Source of the DNA: Cyrtodaria siliqua | Taxonomy: Eukaryota > Mollusca > Bivalvia > Adapedonta > Hiatellidae | Length of the DNA stretch: 64,000 nucleotides | Reading direction: 5' to 3' | NCBI GenBank assembly: GCA_037043455.1 | Contig: JAWPHD010000298.1 | Span: 410,001 to 474,000, forward strand | Shown here: one piece after another, positions 24,400 to 37,400 of the stretch | Layout: every line of letters starts with the position of its first letter | How positions within the stretch are numbered: the stretch's first letter is position 1 | The notes under the pieces: model-generated | Database searches by the model: none | What the model saw: only the letters and a program-made list of their open reading frames with translations | Told to the model about the DNA's origin: nothing | Position numbers and translations under genes: made by a program

Positions 24400-24844
24400 T
24401 TAGGCTGTATTTCAATAGGGCCCAGCAATAGTTGATTAGTCGGTGTGTGGTATATTGTTAGTTAGGGGCACGTGAAGAGCGTGTCATACTGCAAATCCAA
24501 ATCTAATACGTGCCACTCCTCGAGTGTTTTGGTCACCGGGTGGCGGGGACTAATGGCATATATATACTGCCTAGTACTATAGAAAGTAGTTGCTGTGTCA
24601 TTTATTATGTTGTTTTTATTTTATTGATTTTTTTTATCAATTATGTGAAAAAATAAACACGTACTAAATATATTTTTTCAATGTCTACTTTTCGGAAAAA
24701 GTAAAGTCCTTATTATCTGACGCTCGTATTAATGTACAAGTATTAGACCATGTCCATGCATTAGGAATATACTGCATTTCGCGCTTAGTGTGCTCTACTC
24801 AACTTTTATAATCGGTCACCCAGGTTTTTGGAAAATAACACGAA

Positions 24845-24993
24845 TACTAAAAACTGGAAATCACCGAAACACATACCAATATTTTATTAAGTTTATCAAC
24901 GATGTAATCTGAAAAAAAATGATTTCAGGTTAAATTGTTAATAAACTTAATAAAATATTGGTATGTGTTTGGGTGATTTCCAGCTTTTAGTAT
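24845..24993. repeat. hairpin MITE-like inverted repeat
   Basis: Arms 24845-24895 and 24942-24993 pair over about 51 bases (tactaaaaactggaaatcac and cacataccaatattttatta, both inverted), with a 46-base loop. Confidence 0.8.
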
Positions 24994-27879
24994 TTCATCA
25001 TTACGTGGACACGGCTTATTTCGTTTAAGCAATTACAGATTAGCCGTGGGCGGAGCTTATTAAGTTTTATCGATACAGGCAATTTGTGGGCGGAGCTTAT
25101 CGGACTATTTACGATCTAGTCTACTAAATGATCGACAATTGTCTCGGTATTTATATTACAAACTGAATTAAAACAAGATATATATGCAGTGAAAAAGAAG
25201 GAAGCCTCAATCATTTTGTAAGCGGCATTTAATAATTATAAACTACCATCGGCGTACACTGATTATACTAAATTGTTTAACATTAAATGCGCAACGCAAA
25301 CAATTAATCTCATTCGCAACTAATACATTATGTATACTTCTTCTTTTTCATACATGTACTATTCGTTGCGAATGTACATGAAACGCCGTTAAATTATTTA
25401 AAGTATCAGTTCAGACAAATCCGAGAAAACATGCCAGACACACGCTTTTGCCACCAATATATGTCATGTTATGCCGATTTGTTTAATGGTATGAATTGAA
25501 GTTGTGTCATATTATTATTGGTGATTAAAGTCTGAAACAAATGAAATAAACAGGCATTTTGATATTTCTAAAACACTGACAAACAATATACAACTGTGTG
25601 TTGAATTTATTCGTACACTACATTGCTCCGTATAAAGCTAGAACAATTAAAAAAAATCGGTAAACGTGTGTAACTCAAGACGATGCATGTAGTGCCCACA
25701 TACGAAAGTGCTGAACAACGTGTTTCTTACATGTGTGAAGGACCTCCTCAGGTAATTACAAATCCGTTGTAAACTTATAGCCAGTATATATTACAATTGT
25801 ATCTTCCTTTTTTTTTTAACAAACTGGGTCCCCCTAGTCGTAGAAAGCGCGTACATCGCTGTTATATTCATAAAGCACACCAATGTAGACCATTGTTTTA
25901 TATTTATATTACTGATTAATCGCGTACATTAGTTCTTGAGCTGGCTGTAGACCCCCTCCCCCCACCCCCACCCCAGGGGGAATTTTGTAGAGTATGATTT
26001 TCTGAAAAAACATACACTAAGCTTAAAAATGAGACATGTGTGCCATCTGAGCGTTGGGGCTTTAGTGAGTTTTGGGTGAGCGTTTTCAGACGAAAATCGT
26101 CGAAATCTGGAAATATTTTTTAGAAAAAGAATGGAATATATTAGAACCAATTTGAATTGATGGAATATTTCTCGGAACGCATCTCTACATGTCCCACCAT
26201 ATAATTTATGGATCCGATACTTAAATATTGAGATTTTGGGTAAAAATGTTAAAACATTGAATAAAATCGCTGATTTCTGTAATACATTGGGGATATTTAA
26301 CAAAAATTAAAATGTATCTAATACAATAGAAAAAAAGAAATTTTGTAACCTTTTTGGGCAGGGTAAGGTCCGGTGATTAAATAGAAAAAAGTTCCAAACC
26401 GCATGATGTTTGGAAATGCCTTAATTTTGGGGAGAAAGATGTGTATTTTTGTCAAAAATCGCCGGAATCTGGAATTATTTTTTAAAATTAGGTTGAACAT
26501 ACATTTATCAAATTGAAGCAATAGAATGTTGCACAGCATACATTTTCAAGTTTTCCTGGCATCATATATAACATATGTGCTCAAATATTGGCATTTTAGT
26601 GCAAAATGTTGGAAAAAATGACAAAAATCACTGTTTTTTTTTGTAATCCATTGGTTATTGGGTTAAAATTTCGATTTTTTTAATACAATAGAATAAAGAC
26701 AATTGTAACATTTTGGCTAGACGGCGGTCCAGTAATTAAGTAGAAAAAAGTCCTGAACCATATGATACTTAAAATATTGCCTTAATTTTCAGGCGAAAAA
26801 TGTGTATTTCCGTCAAAAATCGACGGAATCTGGAATTATCCTTTGAAAATAGTTTGAACATAAACTTATCAAATTGAAGCAATAAAATGTTGCACACTAT
26901 ACATATAACATATATGCTCAAGTATTTATATTTTAGGGCAAAATGTTGAAAAAATGACTAAAATCGCTGATTTCTGTAATGCATTGAGGTATTGGGAAAA
27001 AATTAAAAGTGCATAGAAAGAACAGATTTCTTTTAATAACATTTCTGCAGTCAGATGTGCAATAATATACCAGAAAACTCATATGAAGGTGGTAAATGCT
27101 GCTTTATTTCGTTGGAGGAAAAACGAAATCTGGATTTTTTCTTCAAAAAGTAATTTAAACATACATGTTACAACGACATATCGCCAAGTGCCGTCTTTCT
27201 TCTATGGAACATTCCTACTCTCACCTGGCGATATTGCCATTGACCCATCATATGTTTCCAAGAAGTGCGTGGCATGCTGACATTTTATTTGCTTTTATAA
27301 GCAAACAAGCCTGCTCTAGCTGATACCACAGGGAATTTGTTAAAAAATGACATGACAGAACCTCCCGAACAAATACAACACATCATGTACTAGTTCTTGA
27401 GCTGGCAGTAGACCCCACTCCCCCATGGGGGATTTTGTAGGGTATGATTTTCTGAAAGAACATACAATGAGTTTCAAAATGAGACAGGTGTGCCATCAAT
27501 TCGGAGCGTTGGGCTTTAGTGAGTAACGTGCATGTAAACTATGTTACCTTACATTACAATTTAAATTTCAATGTACATTAAAAATGTTGAATATAAATTA
27601 AATCAAACCCATGTAAAAAACATAATGCATGTACTATTATTAATATAAGTTGAGAAGCGCTTCAAACTTTATGAAACTATTCTGTAATTTACGTTACACC
27701 ACATTCATTACCAAAAAAACTTATATTTAGTGCAAATAGGTTGCTGTAAAAACTGGTGTTCGTCTGTAAGTAAGGGTTTCTATATATCAAAATGTTAATT
27801 AGACTGTGTATAATATGCATATGTATACTAGCCGAAATTTAGGTGTAACACAATAAAAAGAAATCAAATATGGCGTCCA

Positions 27880-29140
27880 AGATGGTCCCGTTGTGTCACA
27901 AGATATGTAGGTCGGCCCAGCAGCCGTCGGCCGATGGTCGTTCAACGCTATTTCTCTATAACTATACTGTATATAGCTCTAGGTGCCATGTTCGAGGCCC
28001 GAACTCAGGTAGCCCTCCCCCTGATACGGTCTAGCGACCGAGTGCCACGCGTAGCGGGGACCTTTGCCGAGGCTGGCCACCGTTCCCGTTGGCTATTTCT
28101 CTCTATATAACTGTATATAGCTCTAGGTGCCATGTTCGAGACCCGAACTCGGGAAGCCTTCTCCCTGATACGACATAGGGACTGAGTTCCACGCGTAGCG
28201 AGGACCGTTGCCGACTGCTGACCACCGTTCCCGTTGTGTAACAAACCTGTGGGTTGGCCCAGCGGCTGTCGGCGCGGCCGTCGGCTGCGGGTCGCTCAAA
28301 GCTATTTACTATATAGCTCTAGGTGGCATGTTCGAGACCCGAACTCAGGTAGGCTTCACCATGATACGACCTAGGGACCGAGTGCCACGCGTAGCGAGGA
28401 CCGTTGCCGACGGCTGCCCACCGGTCTCGTTGTGTCATAAAATATGTGGGTCGGCCGAGCGGCTATCGGTCGTTCAACGCTGTTTCCCTCTATATAACTA
28501 TATAGCTCTATGTGCCATGTTCGAGACTCGAACTCGGGTAGCCCGCACACTGATAAGGCCTGATAATGCATAGTGGGGACCTTTGCCAACGGCTGGCTAC
28601 CGGTCCCGTTGTGTCACAAAATATGTGGATAGGTCCAGCGGCCATCGGCCGAGGGTCGCTCAACGCTATTTTCCTCTATACATATATAACTATACTGTAT
28701 AAAGCTCTAGGTGAGTTACGAGGTTTGAGACCCGAACTCGGGTAGCCTCCCCCTGATACAGCCTAGTGATTGAATGCCACGCGATGCCGCGACCTTTGCC
28801 GACGGCTGCCCACTAGTCCCGTTGTGTCACCCAATCTGTAAGTCGGCCCAGCGGCCGTCGGTCGAAGATCGTTCAACGCTATATCCTTCTATATAACTGT
28901 ATATAGCTCTATGTGCCATGTTCGAGACTCGAACTCGGGTAGCCTTCCCCTAATATGGTCTAGCGACCGAGTGCCACATGTACTGGGGACCTTTGCCGAC
29001 CGCTGGCCACCGGTCCCGTTGTGTCGCAAAATATGTGTGTCGGCCCAATGGCCGTACGCAGAGGGTCGCCCAACGATATTTCTCTATTTATAACGTATAC
29101 TGTATATATCTCTATGTACCATGTTCGAAATGCCGGTAAC
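27880..29140. repeat. tandem array of about 200-bp tRNA-like units
   Basis: Unit starts resembling cgttgtgtcacaaaatatg lie at about 27890, 28230, 28431, 28607, 28820 and 29016. Each unit carries tcggcccagcggcc, a TATA-like tatataactatactgtata, and gttcgagacccgaactcggg. The last combines a B-box-like GTTCGAGACC with a CCCGAACTCGGG palindrome. Reading frames here repeat with the unit and are not credible genes. Confidence 0.75.
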
Positions 29141-30754
29141 GTGGTAAAGTCCAAGTCGCCAGTTGGTACAGGTACATGTTCGAAAATGCTCTACACATAA
29201 TGGGCTTTCAGAAAAATAGGGTGTACAAAATCCCCCCAGGGGTGAGGGTTACTCCTACTAGCTTACAGTCTATTTTTCTATTGTACCGATATTATATATT
29301 TTTCTAGATTTTAACCCAATACCCCCAATTGATTGCAGAAATAAGTGATTTTAGTCCGTTTTTTCAACATATTTCAGCAGATATGTTATATATGATGCAA
29401 GGAAACACTTGAATATGTATGCTGTGCAACATTGTATTACTTCAACTTGATAAGTTTATGTTTAAACTATTTTCAAAAATAATTCCAAAAATTACAATCT
29501 GTCCTTATTCAATTGTATTAAATTCGTTTCTATATTTTAACCCAATACCTCCAATGGATTACAGAAATCAGTGATTTTTGTCATTTTTTCCAACATTTTG
29601 CCCTAAAATGCCAATATTTTAGCACATATGTTATGTATTGTGTCAAGAAAAACTTGAATATGTATGTTGTGCAACATTCTATTTCTTCAGTTTGATAAGT
29701 TTATGTTCAAACTAATTTCAAAAAATAATTCCAGATTCCGTCGATTTTTGACAAAAATACACATCTTTCGCCCCAAAATTAAGGCATTTCCAAACATCAT
29801 GCGGTTTGGGACTTTTTTCTACTTAATCACTGGACCTTACCCTGCATAAAAAGATTACAATATTTCTTTTTTCTATTGTATTAGATATATTTCTAATTTT
29901 TTGTTAAATATCCCCAATGTATTACAGAAATCAGCGATTTTATTCAATTTTTTAACATTTTTACCCAAAATCTCAATATTTAAGTATCGGATCCATAAAT
30001 TATATGGTGGGACACGTAGAGATGCGTTCCGAGAAAGATTCCATCAATTCAAATTGGTTCTTATATATTCCATTCTTTTTCTAAAAAATATTTCCAGATT
30101 TCGTCGATTTTCGTCTAAAAACGCAGTGTTTTCCCCAAAAACTCACTAAAGCCCCAAAAGTCTGCTGGATATGCAACATGAATGTGGAAATGGTGTAAAA
30201 ATCACCAAACTTGGCACGATTATACTATAGGCCAAGCTTGTTAAAAAAAGTCCAGGAGACAATCATGAGAGGCTCTGTCTCCTGATTAAATGAGGCCCCA
30301 AAGGGGGCATATGATATTGTCTAAGCCCAGTGATAAGGTGTTACTATTACATAAATCTGTAGTATTATAATTACTCAAACATAGTTTTACACAACACTAA
30401 CATGTGTAAGTAATTAAATAAGGTCTTATTTAAATATAAAATGCATATATGAGGCCCGTACTTGAATTTCAAGCCCGGGTGAGGCCCATATTTAGGTTCA
30501 AAGATTGATTGATTTTTTTGCCATAAATCAACTTAAATTGTCTAAAACCGAGAAATATATATTAATTTAGTATCAACACTATTTAAAACAATGTATATCC
30601 TATAACAACAATTTTTATTTATTCCCTTTGTAAGGAAATGGTTGTTTGATATATTTCAGTTATTTCCCTTTTTTAAATTCGCCATTTACCAATCATTTTG
30701 CAGACGACACTGGCAGTGTTGAAACGGACGTTATTTGCATGTAATGATTGTTTA

Positions 30755-30842
30755 AAAGATGGCCTGGGCCGAGTGGTAAACGTCTCTGAATTGAAATAAA
30801 TTGCCCCTCATCGCTGCAGGTTCGATCCCACAGGGGCCTAGG
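30755..30842 (+). repeat. tRNA-derived SINE-like head
   Basis: An A-box-like gggccgagtggtaaacg is followed by B box GGTTCGATCCC at about 30820. There is no consistent acceptor stem, so it is a SINE-type remnant inside the 2267-bp transposon. Confidence 0.5.
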
Positions 30843-31084
30843 AAACTTTATGTGAGGAAGCTATCCAGTTGGCTTGTTTGAAAACAGTAGAATACCAATA
30901 TGTTATCTCACTGGTTTTTGGGACTACTTTTTTTACAATTGAGACTCATTTGTTTGCGTGTATGTTGGAAAAAAATGATATTTTGAACATAATCAATTTT
31001 TAATTAATTCAATTCTTGTGCACTATTTCACTTACGTAGTATTTATTGAGTTATAGAAATAAAAAGAACATTTGTTTTTAAAGT

Positions 31085-31350
31085 TGGCCAATCTTGAGGG
31101 GGGGGGGAATGCCATTTTCGAAGATCACTCGATGAAATAAATTTCGATCTCACACTGAACCCCCCCCCCCCCCCCCCCCCCTCACCCAATATTCTCTATA
31201 TAGTCAGGCCTTCGCAAATTTCGAGCTCACACTGAACCCTCCCCCCCCCACCCCCATATTCTCTATATAGTCAGGCCTTCGCAAATTTCGATCTCACACT
31301 GAAACCCCCACCCACCCCAAATATTCTCTATATTAGTCAGGCCTTCTCAA
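31085..31350. repeat. poly-C tract and about 75-bp tandem repeat
   Basis: A run of at least 26 cytosines at about 31158 is followed by copies of attctctatatagtcaggcc, cttcgcaaatttcgagctca and cactgaaccc, about three in all. The homopolymer may be mis-sized by sequencing. Confidence 0.8.
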
Positions 31351-33108
31351 TAATTGAATATTGGAAGAACTGTTAATCAGGGCCTCAATCAATTAAAGTT
31401 TATTGATACTATTTCTCTATTAGGATTTGTTTGTAAAAAAACTTGCTGCACAATGTAATTTGATGTTCAGTTTTGAATTAGGTATGTGTTCAGTGTGTAT
31501 AAAAGTGCATATAACTTTCACTATAATTACAAATTCATGAATATGGATCTGTCTTTTATGTACGTACAAATATATACCCAAAAGGGGCCTCACTTAATGT
31601 AATACAACTGTAATAAATGTTATAATTTCTTTAATGTGTTGTTTCTCTTTGTTTAATTTTCTTATTTTTATGAGTGAGAATAAAGAGACATGTGGTGTCT
31701 GAAAATAGTTTAATTGGTCGAAATAATATTACAAAAACAAACCTTTAAGGGCCTAATTTAAATTAGGTTTTTGGCTGAAAAAGATTTTTTTTATACATAT
31801 TTGGAAATCATTGTAAATGTAAAATAAATTAAAGGTAATAGGAATTGAAGATCATTTTTTGTTACAGGTTATAAAAACAACTCATTTTTTACAATTTTTA
31901 AACATTTTAAATACCCTTATTAGGGCCTCAACTACTAGATAATACATGTTATTATTTAGAATAAAGACTTAAAATTGCATAAGCAGTGTCATGGCAACAT
32001 AATAGTAACGTAATACTTAAACTGCATGCACATAATTCACGAAGAGAACATTTTATTTAACATACATTCAGTTTTAGTATAAAATTTACCAAAATACCCC
32101 CTTTGGGCCTCTATTACATTAACAGAAGCGCATAAACATGATTGTTTTTATTTAGAAAACTAGGTTAATACTTTTTATGCATAAAACAATCAAAATATTT
32201 GAATCAATTGATTGTATAAAATAATATTATTATTTTAATAATTGTAGTATATTTTTTTAATTTAATAGAGGGCCCCTCATTGGGGCTCATAATTATGGGT
32301 TAAAGGGCCTCTCATGCTTGTCTCCTGGCATTTTTTGAAAGCACGTATCCTTAAGTTGAATTGGTTAACGTTTGGTGCTTTTTACACCTTTCCCACATTT
32401 TGACCCATTTTTGTTGCATATCCAGCAGAGTACAACGCTCAGATGGCACACATGTCTCATTTTGAAACTTACTGTATGTTCTTTCAGAAAATCATACTCT
32501 ACAAAATTCCCCCTGGGGGTGGGGGAAGGGTTTCTCCTACTAGCTCACAGCCTACATCGTCTAGTCCAATTTGCCGACACAAAATCTACTCAAGCCACGC
32601 GCGCTACAGATCAATGACACTTGCCGCGATCTTTGAAGATGCGTATCACGTATATACTTGTCTCAGATTCACATCTGTGAGCATGCTTACCACAATTATG
32701 ACGCAACACATTCCTTTGATCATTTACACGTCACGCCTACTGATATATCGCCCTGTTAAATATTTACAGAATTATATTAAAGGGTCCTCCAAATTGAAAA
32801 ATAAAGTGATTTTAAATGAAAGCTTATTATAATAGATTGTCAATGTCATCGTCCGTTTTCTCAAAAACCGTTGATAAATGCAAGTTTTACAGGTATGAAG
32901 TTTACCTGTACACAAACGAACTGGTGCGCGATCGATCTTCGGAAAATGACGTCATATGGGGATGACCAATCACATCTTCCGTACAAACTACCTAATTTAC
33001 ATAATCAATTATGGCGCGTATCTATGTGTAAACAAACTGTTACTCTTGTTAGATATAGCCTAAGTTTTTTAAACCCTGGAATATTATTGATGTGTTCATG
33101 TCTTCATC

Positions 33109-33365
33109 ATGGTGAAAAGGTGCTCATTAAGCTTTTGTAGAAAAAGTAAACAGGAAGGCAGTGTAAGTCTACACACATTTCCATGTGGCCGTCATCGAAC
33201 TAAATGGATTGAACTTGTTGTTTTGAAAAACGGTGTGAAATGGAATTTTTCAGAGCACTCTCGCGTATGTTCGGTCGGACCATTTTTCTGAGAAAGATTT
33301 TGATGACTTATGTAACGAAAAAGAGATTACCCGTATTTACTCTATCAGTTCGGACGGGATAAAAT
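33109..33365 (+). pseudogene. THAP zinc-finger fragment
   Basis: From ATG 33109 the frame reads MVKRCSLSFCRKSK, then LHTFPCGRHRTKW and SRVCSV. The C-x4-C, FP, W and C spacing fits the C2CH THAP domain, and the expected histidine (HFSEKDFDD) follows in another frame, so there is a frameshift near 33280. THAP domains occur in P-type transposases and in host DNA-binding proteins. The reading stops where a 25-bp inverted end begins (33331), so insertion probably cut the gene. Downstream domains are not seen. Confidence 0.5.
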
Positions 33366-33791
33366 AAAAAATTGTCTCCGGAAATATAACTTTCCAAAAT
33401 TAATTCATATTTGCCAATGGCAATGTCCGAATATTTTGAGAGGGAACGGTAAATTAACATTCTACGGTAAGTATATTTAATTGTGATTTTCGGGGCAATC
33501 TCACCTTCGTTGTTTACGGTAATTACGAAAATCCATACTTTAATTATCACTTATTGGTAATTATTCGGCTATTCTATAAACTGTCTAAAATTACGGTACT
33601 CAACTTGGGCAAACTGTAAAACCTGTGAAATCAGTACACCGAGACACACTTTACACGCGGGTAGAGTGGGTTATTCCTTTGAATTTTGCGGTGAGTGAGC
33701 GGTACACTGTTTGATCTGTGGAACTGTCACGTTCTAGTCACAAGTGTAGTTATATGCTGGCTAGTGCTGACTGTGTAATAGTATACTGGGC

Positions 33792-34054
33792 ATATATATG
33801 TATTTTGGGGGTTCTGCTGTAATTTTTTTTTTAGCCTCTTCGAAATATGAAATGGTACCTACTTACTCAAGTTTGATTTTTTAAAATCTGAAAAACAAGT
33901 ATGTACAAGAAATAAAAAACCTCAAATATGAAAATTCAAAATGGTACCTACTTACTCAAGTTTGTTTTTTCTAATTTCTGAATTCCTAGTTGTACAGAAA
34001 GTAGAAACACCTTTTAGAATAGGGGTAGTGAAGATTGCAAGCTTAATTTTTTTT
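33792..34054. repeat. left Polinton TIR, with internal duplication
   Basis: Matches the right end inverted (46744-46926). It is about 80 bp longer because the block atggtacctacttactcaag plus flanks occurs twice (about 33852 and 33940), against once at the right end. Confidence 0.9.
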
Positions 34055-34410
34055 ATAGTTATCAAAATATAATTTAAACCTCAATACGTCTAAATCGGAG
34101 ACACTCAGCGTTGTACGACTTTAACCTCCAGTATTCATGTTTTTTTCTAATCGAATGAGCACCACAACCAACACACACTTGATATTTTGCAGAAGTGCCT
34201 TTTTTACATTTTAGACACGGTAATGCATGACTTTTTTTAATCTATATTTATGCAAACTGCAATAATTAGAATCTTTTGTTGGCTTATTTTCACATGGATT
34301 ATGTAATCCAATTTTAAGAAATTTACAAACATTGATTTCCATTGTCTTTTTTGTATATAATTATTTTATATTTAAGAAAATTTATTTCTAATATATAACA
34401 AATAAAGGAA

Positions 34411-37400
34411 ATGGAAAACGAGGAGACTATAAAAGAATTAATACTCCTGTTTAAAACAGGTGTAATAGATAAGCAAACACTATCTAACGGTATAAATGCA
34501 TTAAAACCTCTTAAAGAAGTCCCAAAGGAAACTCCAAAAGAGATTAAATCCCAAACATTAGAAAATTTACTCAAGAGACGACGTGCTAAAAAACAACGTA
34601 AACGAGAAAAGCAGAAATATGATAAATTACAAGAAAATGTTATAAATGAACTGAAACAAGTTTTTCAAAAGCAGAAATATGCTAAATTACAAAAAAAAAA
34701 TATAAATGAACTGAAACAAGTTTTCAAAGATGGAAGACCTACTTCAAAACTGAAACTGGTTGACAGTCCAATATGTGGTTATTACAAAGCATACGAGATA
34801 TCTGTCGAGGGATACAAAGACCCTCAAAAACTATTTCGCGATAAGAAATCCATTATCACAAAACAAATAAGCAAAGAGCTGACAAAGATGAATGGATTAA
34901 AGTTTCAATTAGGTCTCACTGTAAATCTATTCAAAGATGATGGTGCTATAAAAAAATACACTACAGCAGTATTACACAGCGAGCAAAATGCAATCTTAAA
35001 CTCTGAAAAAATAAATGAGTTTTACGATGAATCATCTGCATATATACAAGAGAACCTTGAAAGATTTACAAACACAGCATCAGGATTGGAAATTGACCAC
35101 TGTGTTAAGTTTTATTTGAATATTGCAAAGTATGAACCATTAAAAGGTTCTTCATATATTCCTTTGTCTAAAGCAGTAGCTAATAAGAAAGCAATAATCA
35201 ATGTAAAGAATGAAGATAATAAGTGCTTGGAAGTGGCAGTGGTGTCTGCTTTGTGGCCTGATAAAAATAATCCAAATAGGATATCTAGTTATAAAAAGCA
35301 CATGGGTAAGTTGAATATTGAATATGGATGGTATTGACTTCCAAAGTAGAAAAACCAAACAACCTTGCTATCAACGGTTATAGATATATCACAACAGCAA
35401 AAAATAAAAAGGTAACTGTTTTCCCATATAAAATATCAGAACAACCAAAAGATATCGAGCGAATTCATCTGCTCTTAATATCTGAAGACATTGAGGTTGA
35501 AAAAGACGATTCAGAGAATGAAGAAGGAATCATTGATGACAACTATGACCCTGATGATTATCCCGACAAACCAACAAAAATAACAAAATATCACTATTGC
35601 TGGATTAAACATCTGGATAGACTGCTCTATTAGCAAAACGAACATAAAGCTTTTCTGGAAAAGGACTATTTACCAAACACAAAGAAGACTGTGATGGTAT
35701 CAACAAAAATCTTGCAGAATAGAAATGCCGAAAGAAGGTAAAAATCACATAAAACTTAAAAATCATCAAAATCAGATGCCTGTGCCTTATACAATATATG
35801 CTGATTTTGAGAGTACAATCAAACCGCAATCAATCAAATTTGGAAAAATATCTGAAATTCAAAATGTAGACGAAGCTTGTGGTTTTGGATACCAAGTTGT
35901 CAGATATGATGGCAAAGCTGAATAACATGTTATTTACAGAGGCGAAGATGCTGTTGAAGTGTTTTTAAATCGCCTAGAATGTGAGAAGAGCAACATTAAT
36001 AATATATTTGCTCACCCGAAACCATTAATCATGACACAACAAAATGAGGAAGATTATGAAAAAGCAACACAATGTTGGATATGCGAGAATGAAATAGGTA
36101 GGAAATGCGGTAAAAACGGCAAAGTAAGAAACCACTGTCATTTTACAGGTGAATATAGAGGTGCAGCACACAATAAATGTAACCTGAAACTAAAAATAAA
36201 ACCAGGTAAAACAATCATCCCTGTTGAATTTCATAACCTCAAAGGATATGATAGTCATTTGATTATGCAAAAAATACATAAAATGAAAGGTAATATAACA
36301 TGCATCCCAAATAATGCTGAAAAGTATATTTCATTTAGTGTCGGACAACTTAGATTCTTGGATAGCTTTCAATTTATGGCTTCGTCTCTGGAAAAATTGG
36401 TTAAAGCAACAGACAAATCTGATTTTAAAATTACCAAAAATCAGTTTGGAGAACAAACAGATTTACTTTAAAATTTACGAAAAGGTGTTTATATGGACAG
36501 TATGGAAAGATTTAAGGAAACGCAATTACCACCCAAAGAAGCATTTTACAGTACATTAAGAGGTGAAGGTATTACCCAAGAAGATTACGAATACGCTCAA
36601 AAAATATGGAAAGAGTTTAACTGTAAAACTCTTGGAGACTATCATGATTTATATCTAAAAACGGATGTAACTTTGTTAGCAGATGTATTTCAAACTTTTA
36701 GAAAAACATGCATGAATGCATATAAACTCGATCCCTTGCATTACTACACAGCACCTGGATTATCTTGGGATGCTTTACTTAAACATTCAAAAATAGAATT
36801 AGAACTTTTTACAGACATTGACATGCACTTGTTTGTAGAAAAAGGAATGCGAGGTGGCATAAGTATGGTATCAAAAAGATATGCCAAAGCAAACAATCCA
36901 TATGTAGCTGATTATGACCCTGACGAGGAAAACAACTTCTTAATGTATTTTGATGCAAATAATCTTTATGGATGGGCAATGAGTCAGCCACTTCCATATT
37001 CTGGCTTTAAGTAGAGGGAATCAGAAACCTTGCCAGAGCCAAAAGAAGGAAAAGGATATTTTGTAGAAGTTGATCTAGAATATCACAAAGAACTCCATGA
37101 AGCTCACAATGACTATCCACTTGCACCGGAAAGATTAGCAGTGAAAAAAGAATGGTTGTCTGAATACCAGACAGATCTGTTAGAAAATAATAGCATGATA
37201 AATACAGAACAACTAGTCCCAAATCTTATGGACAAAGAAAAATGTGTGATACATTACAAAAACCTGCAACTGTATTTATCTTTAGGCATGAAACTAAAGA
37301 AAATACACAGAGTATTAGAATTTAATGAAAAACCATGGATGGCATCATACATAAATCTAAACACAGAACTTAGGAAAAAAGCTAAATCACAATTTGAAAA

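Larger units (their letters stand above)
30162..32428. mobile_element. 2267-bp TIR transposon with 3-bp target duplication
   Basis: Ends CTGCTGGATATGCAAC and GTTGCATATCCAGCAG are perfect inverted repeats with further inward pairing (gtgtaaaaa, caccaaac, gtctcctg). The right arm of the surrounding foldback element is interrupted exactly here, with AGT on both sides (30159-30161 and 32429-32431). The uninterrupted left arm at about 26040-26060 shows the empty site. Motif TGAGGCCC recurs inside, forward near the left end and inverted towards the right. No transposase is found. Confidence 0.75.
25930..32560. mobile_element. large foldback element with subrepeat-built arms
   Basis: The left arm (25930-27080) starts agttcttgagctggctgtag and continues in about 365-bp subrepeats (taatacaatagaa recurs at 26315 and 26680). 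The right arm (about 29190-30158, continued at 32432-32560 after an insertion) is the inverted copy, ending ctactagctcacagcctac. A third partial end lies at 27391-27525. Frames on the two arms that mirror each other are repeat shadows, not genes. No transposase is visible, so the class is unclear. Confidence 0.65.

Noticed and set aside
25929..30149. Matching frames on opposite strands at 25929-26303 and 29901-30149 as a gene pair
   Set aside because: They lie in inverted arms of a foldback element; stops and shifts differ and no domain is seen.
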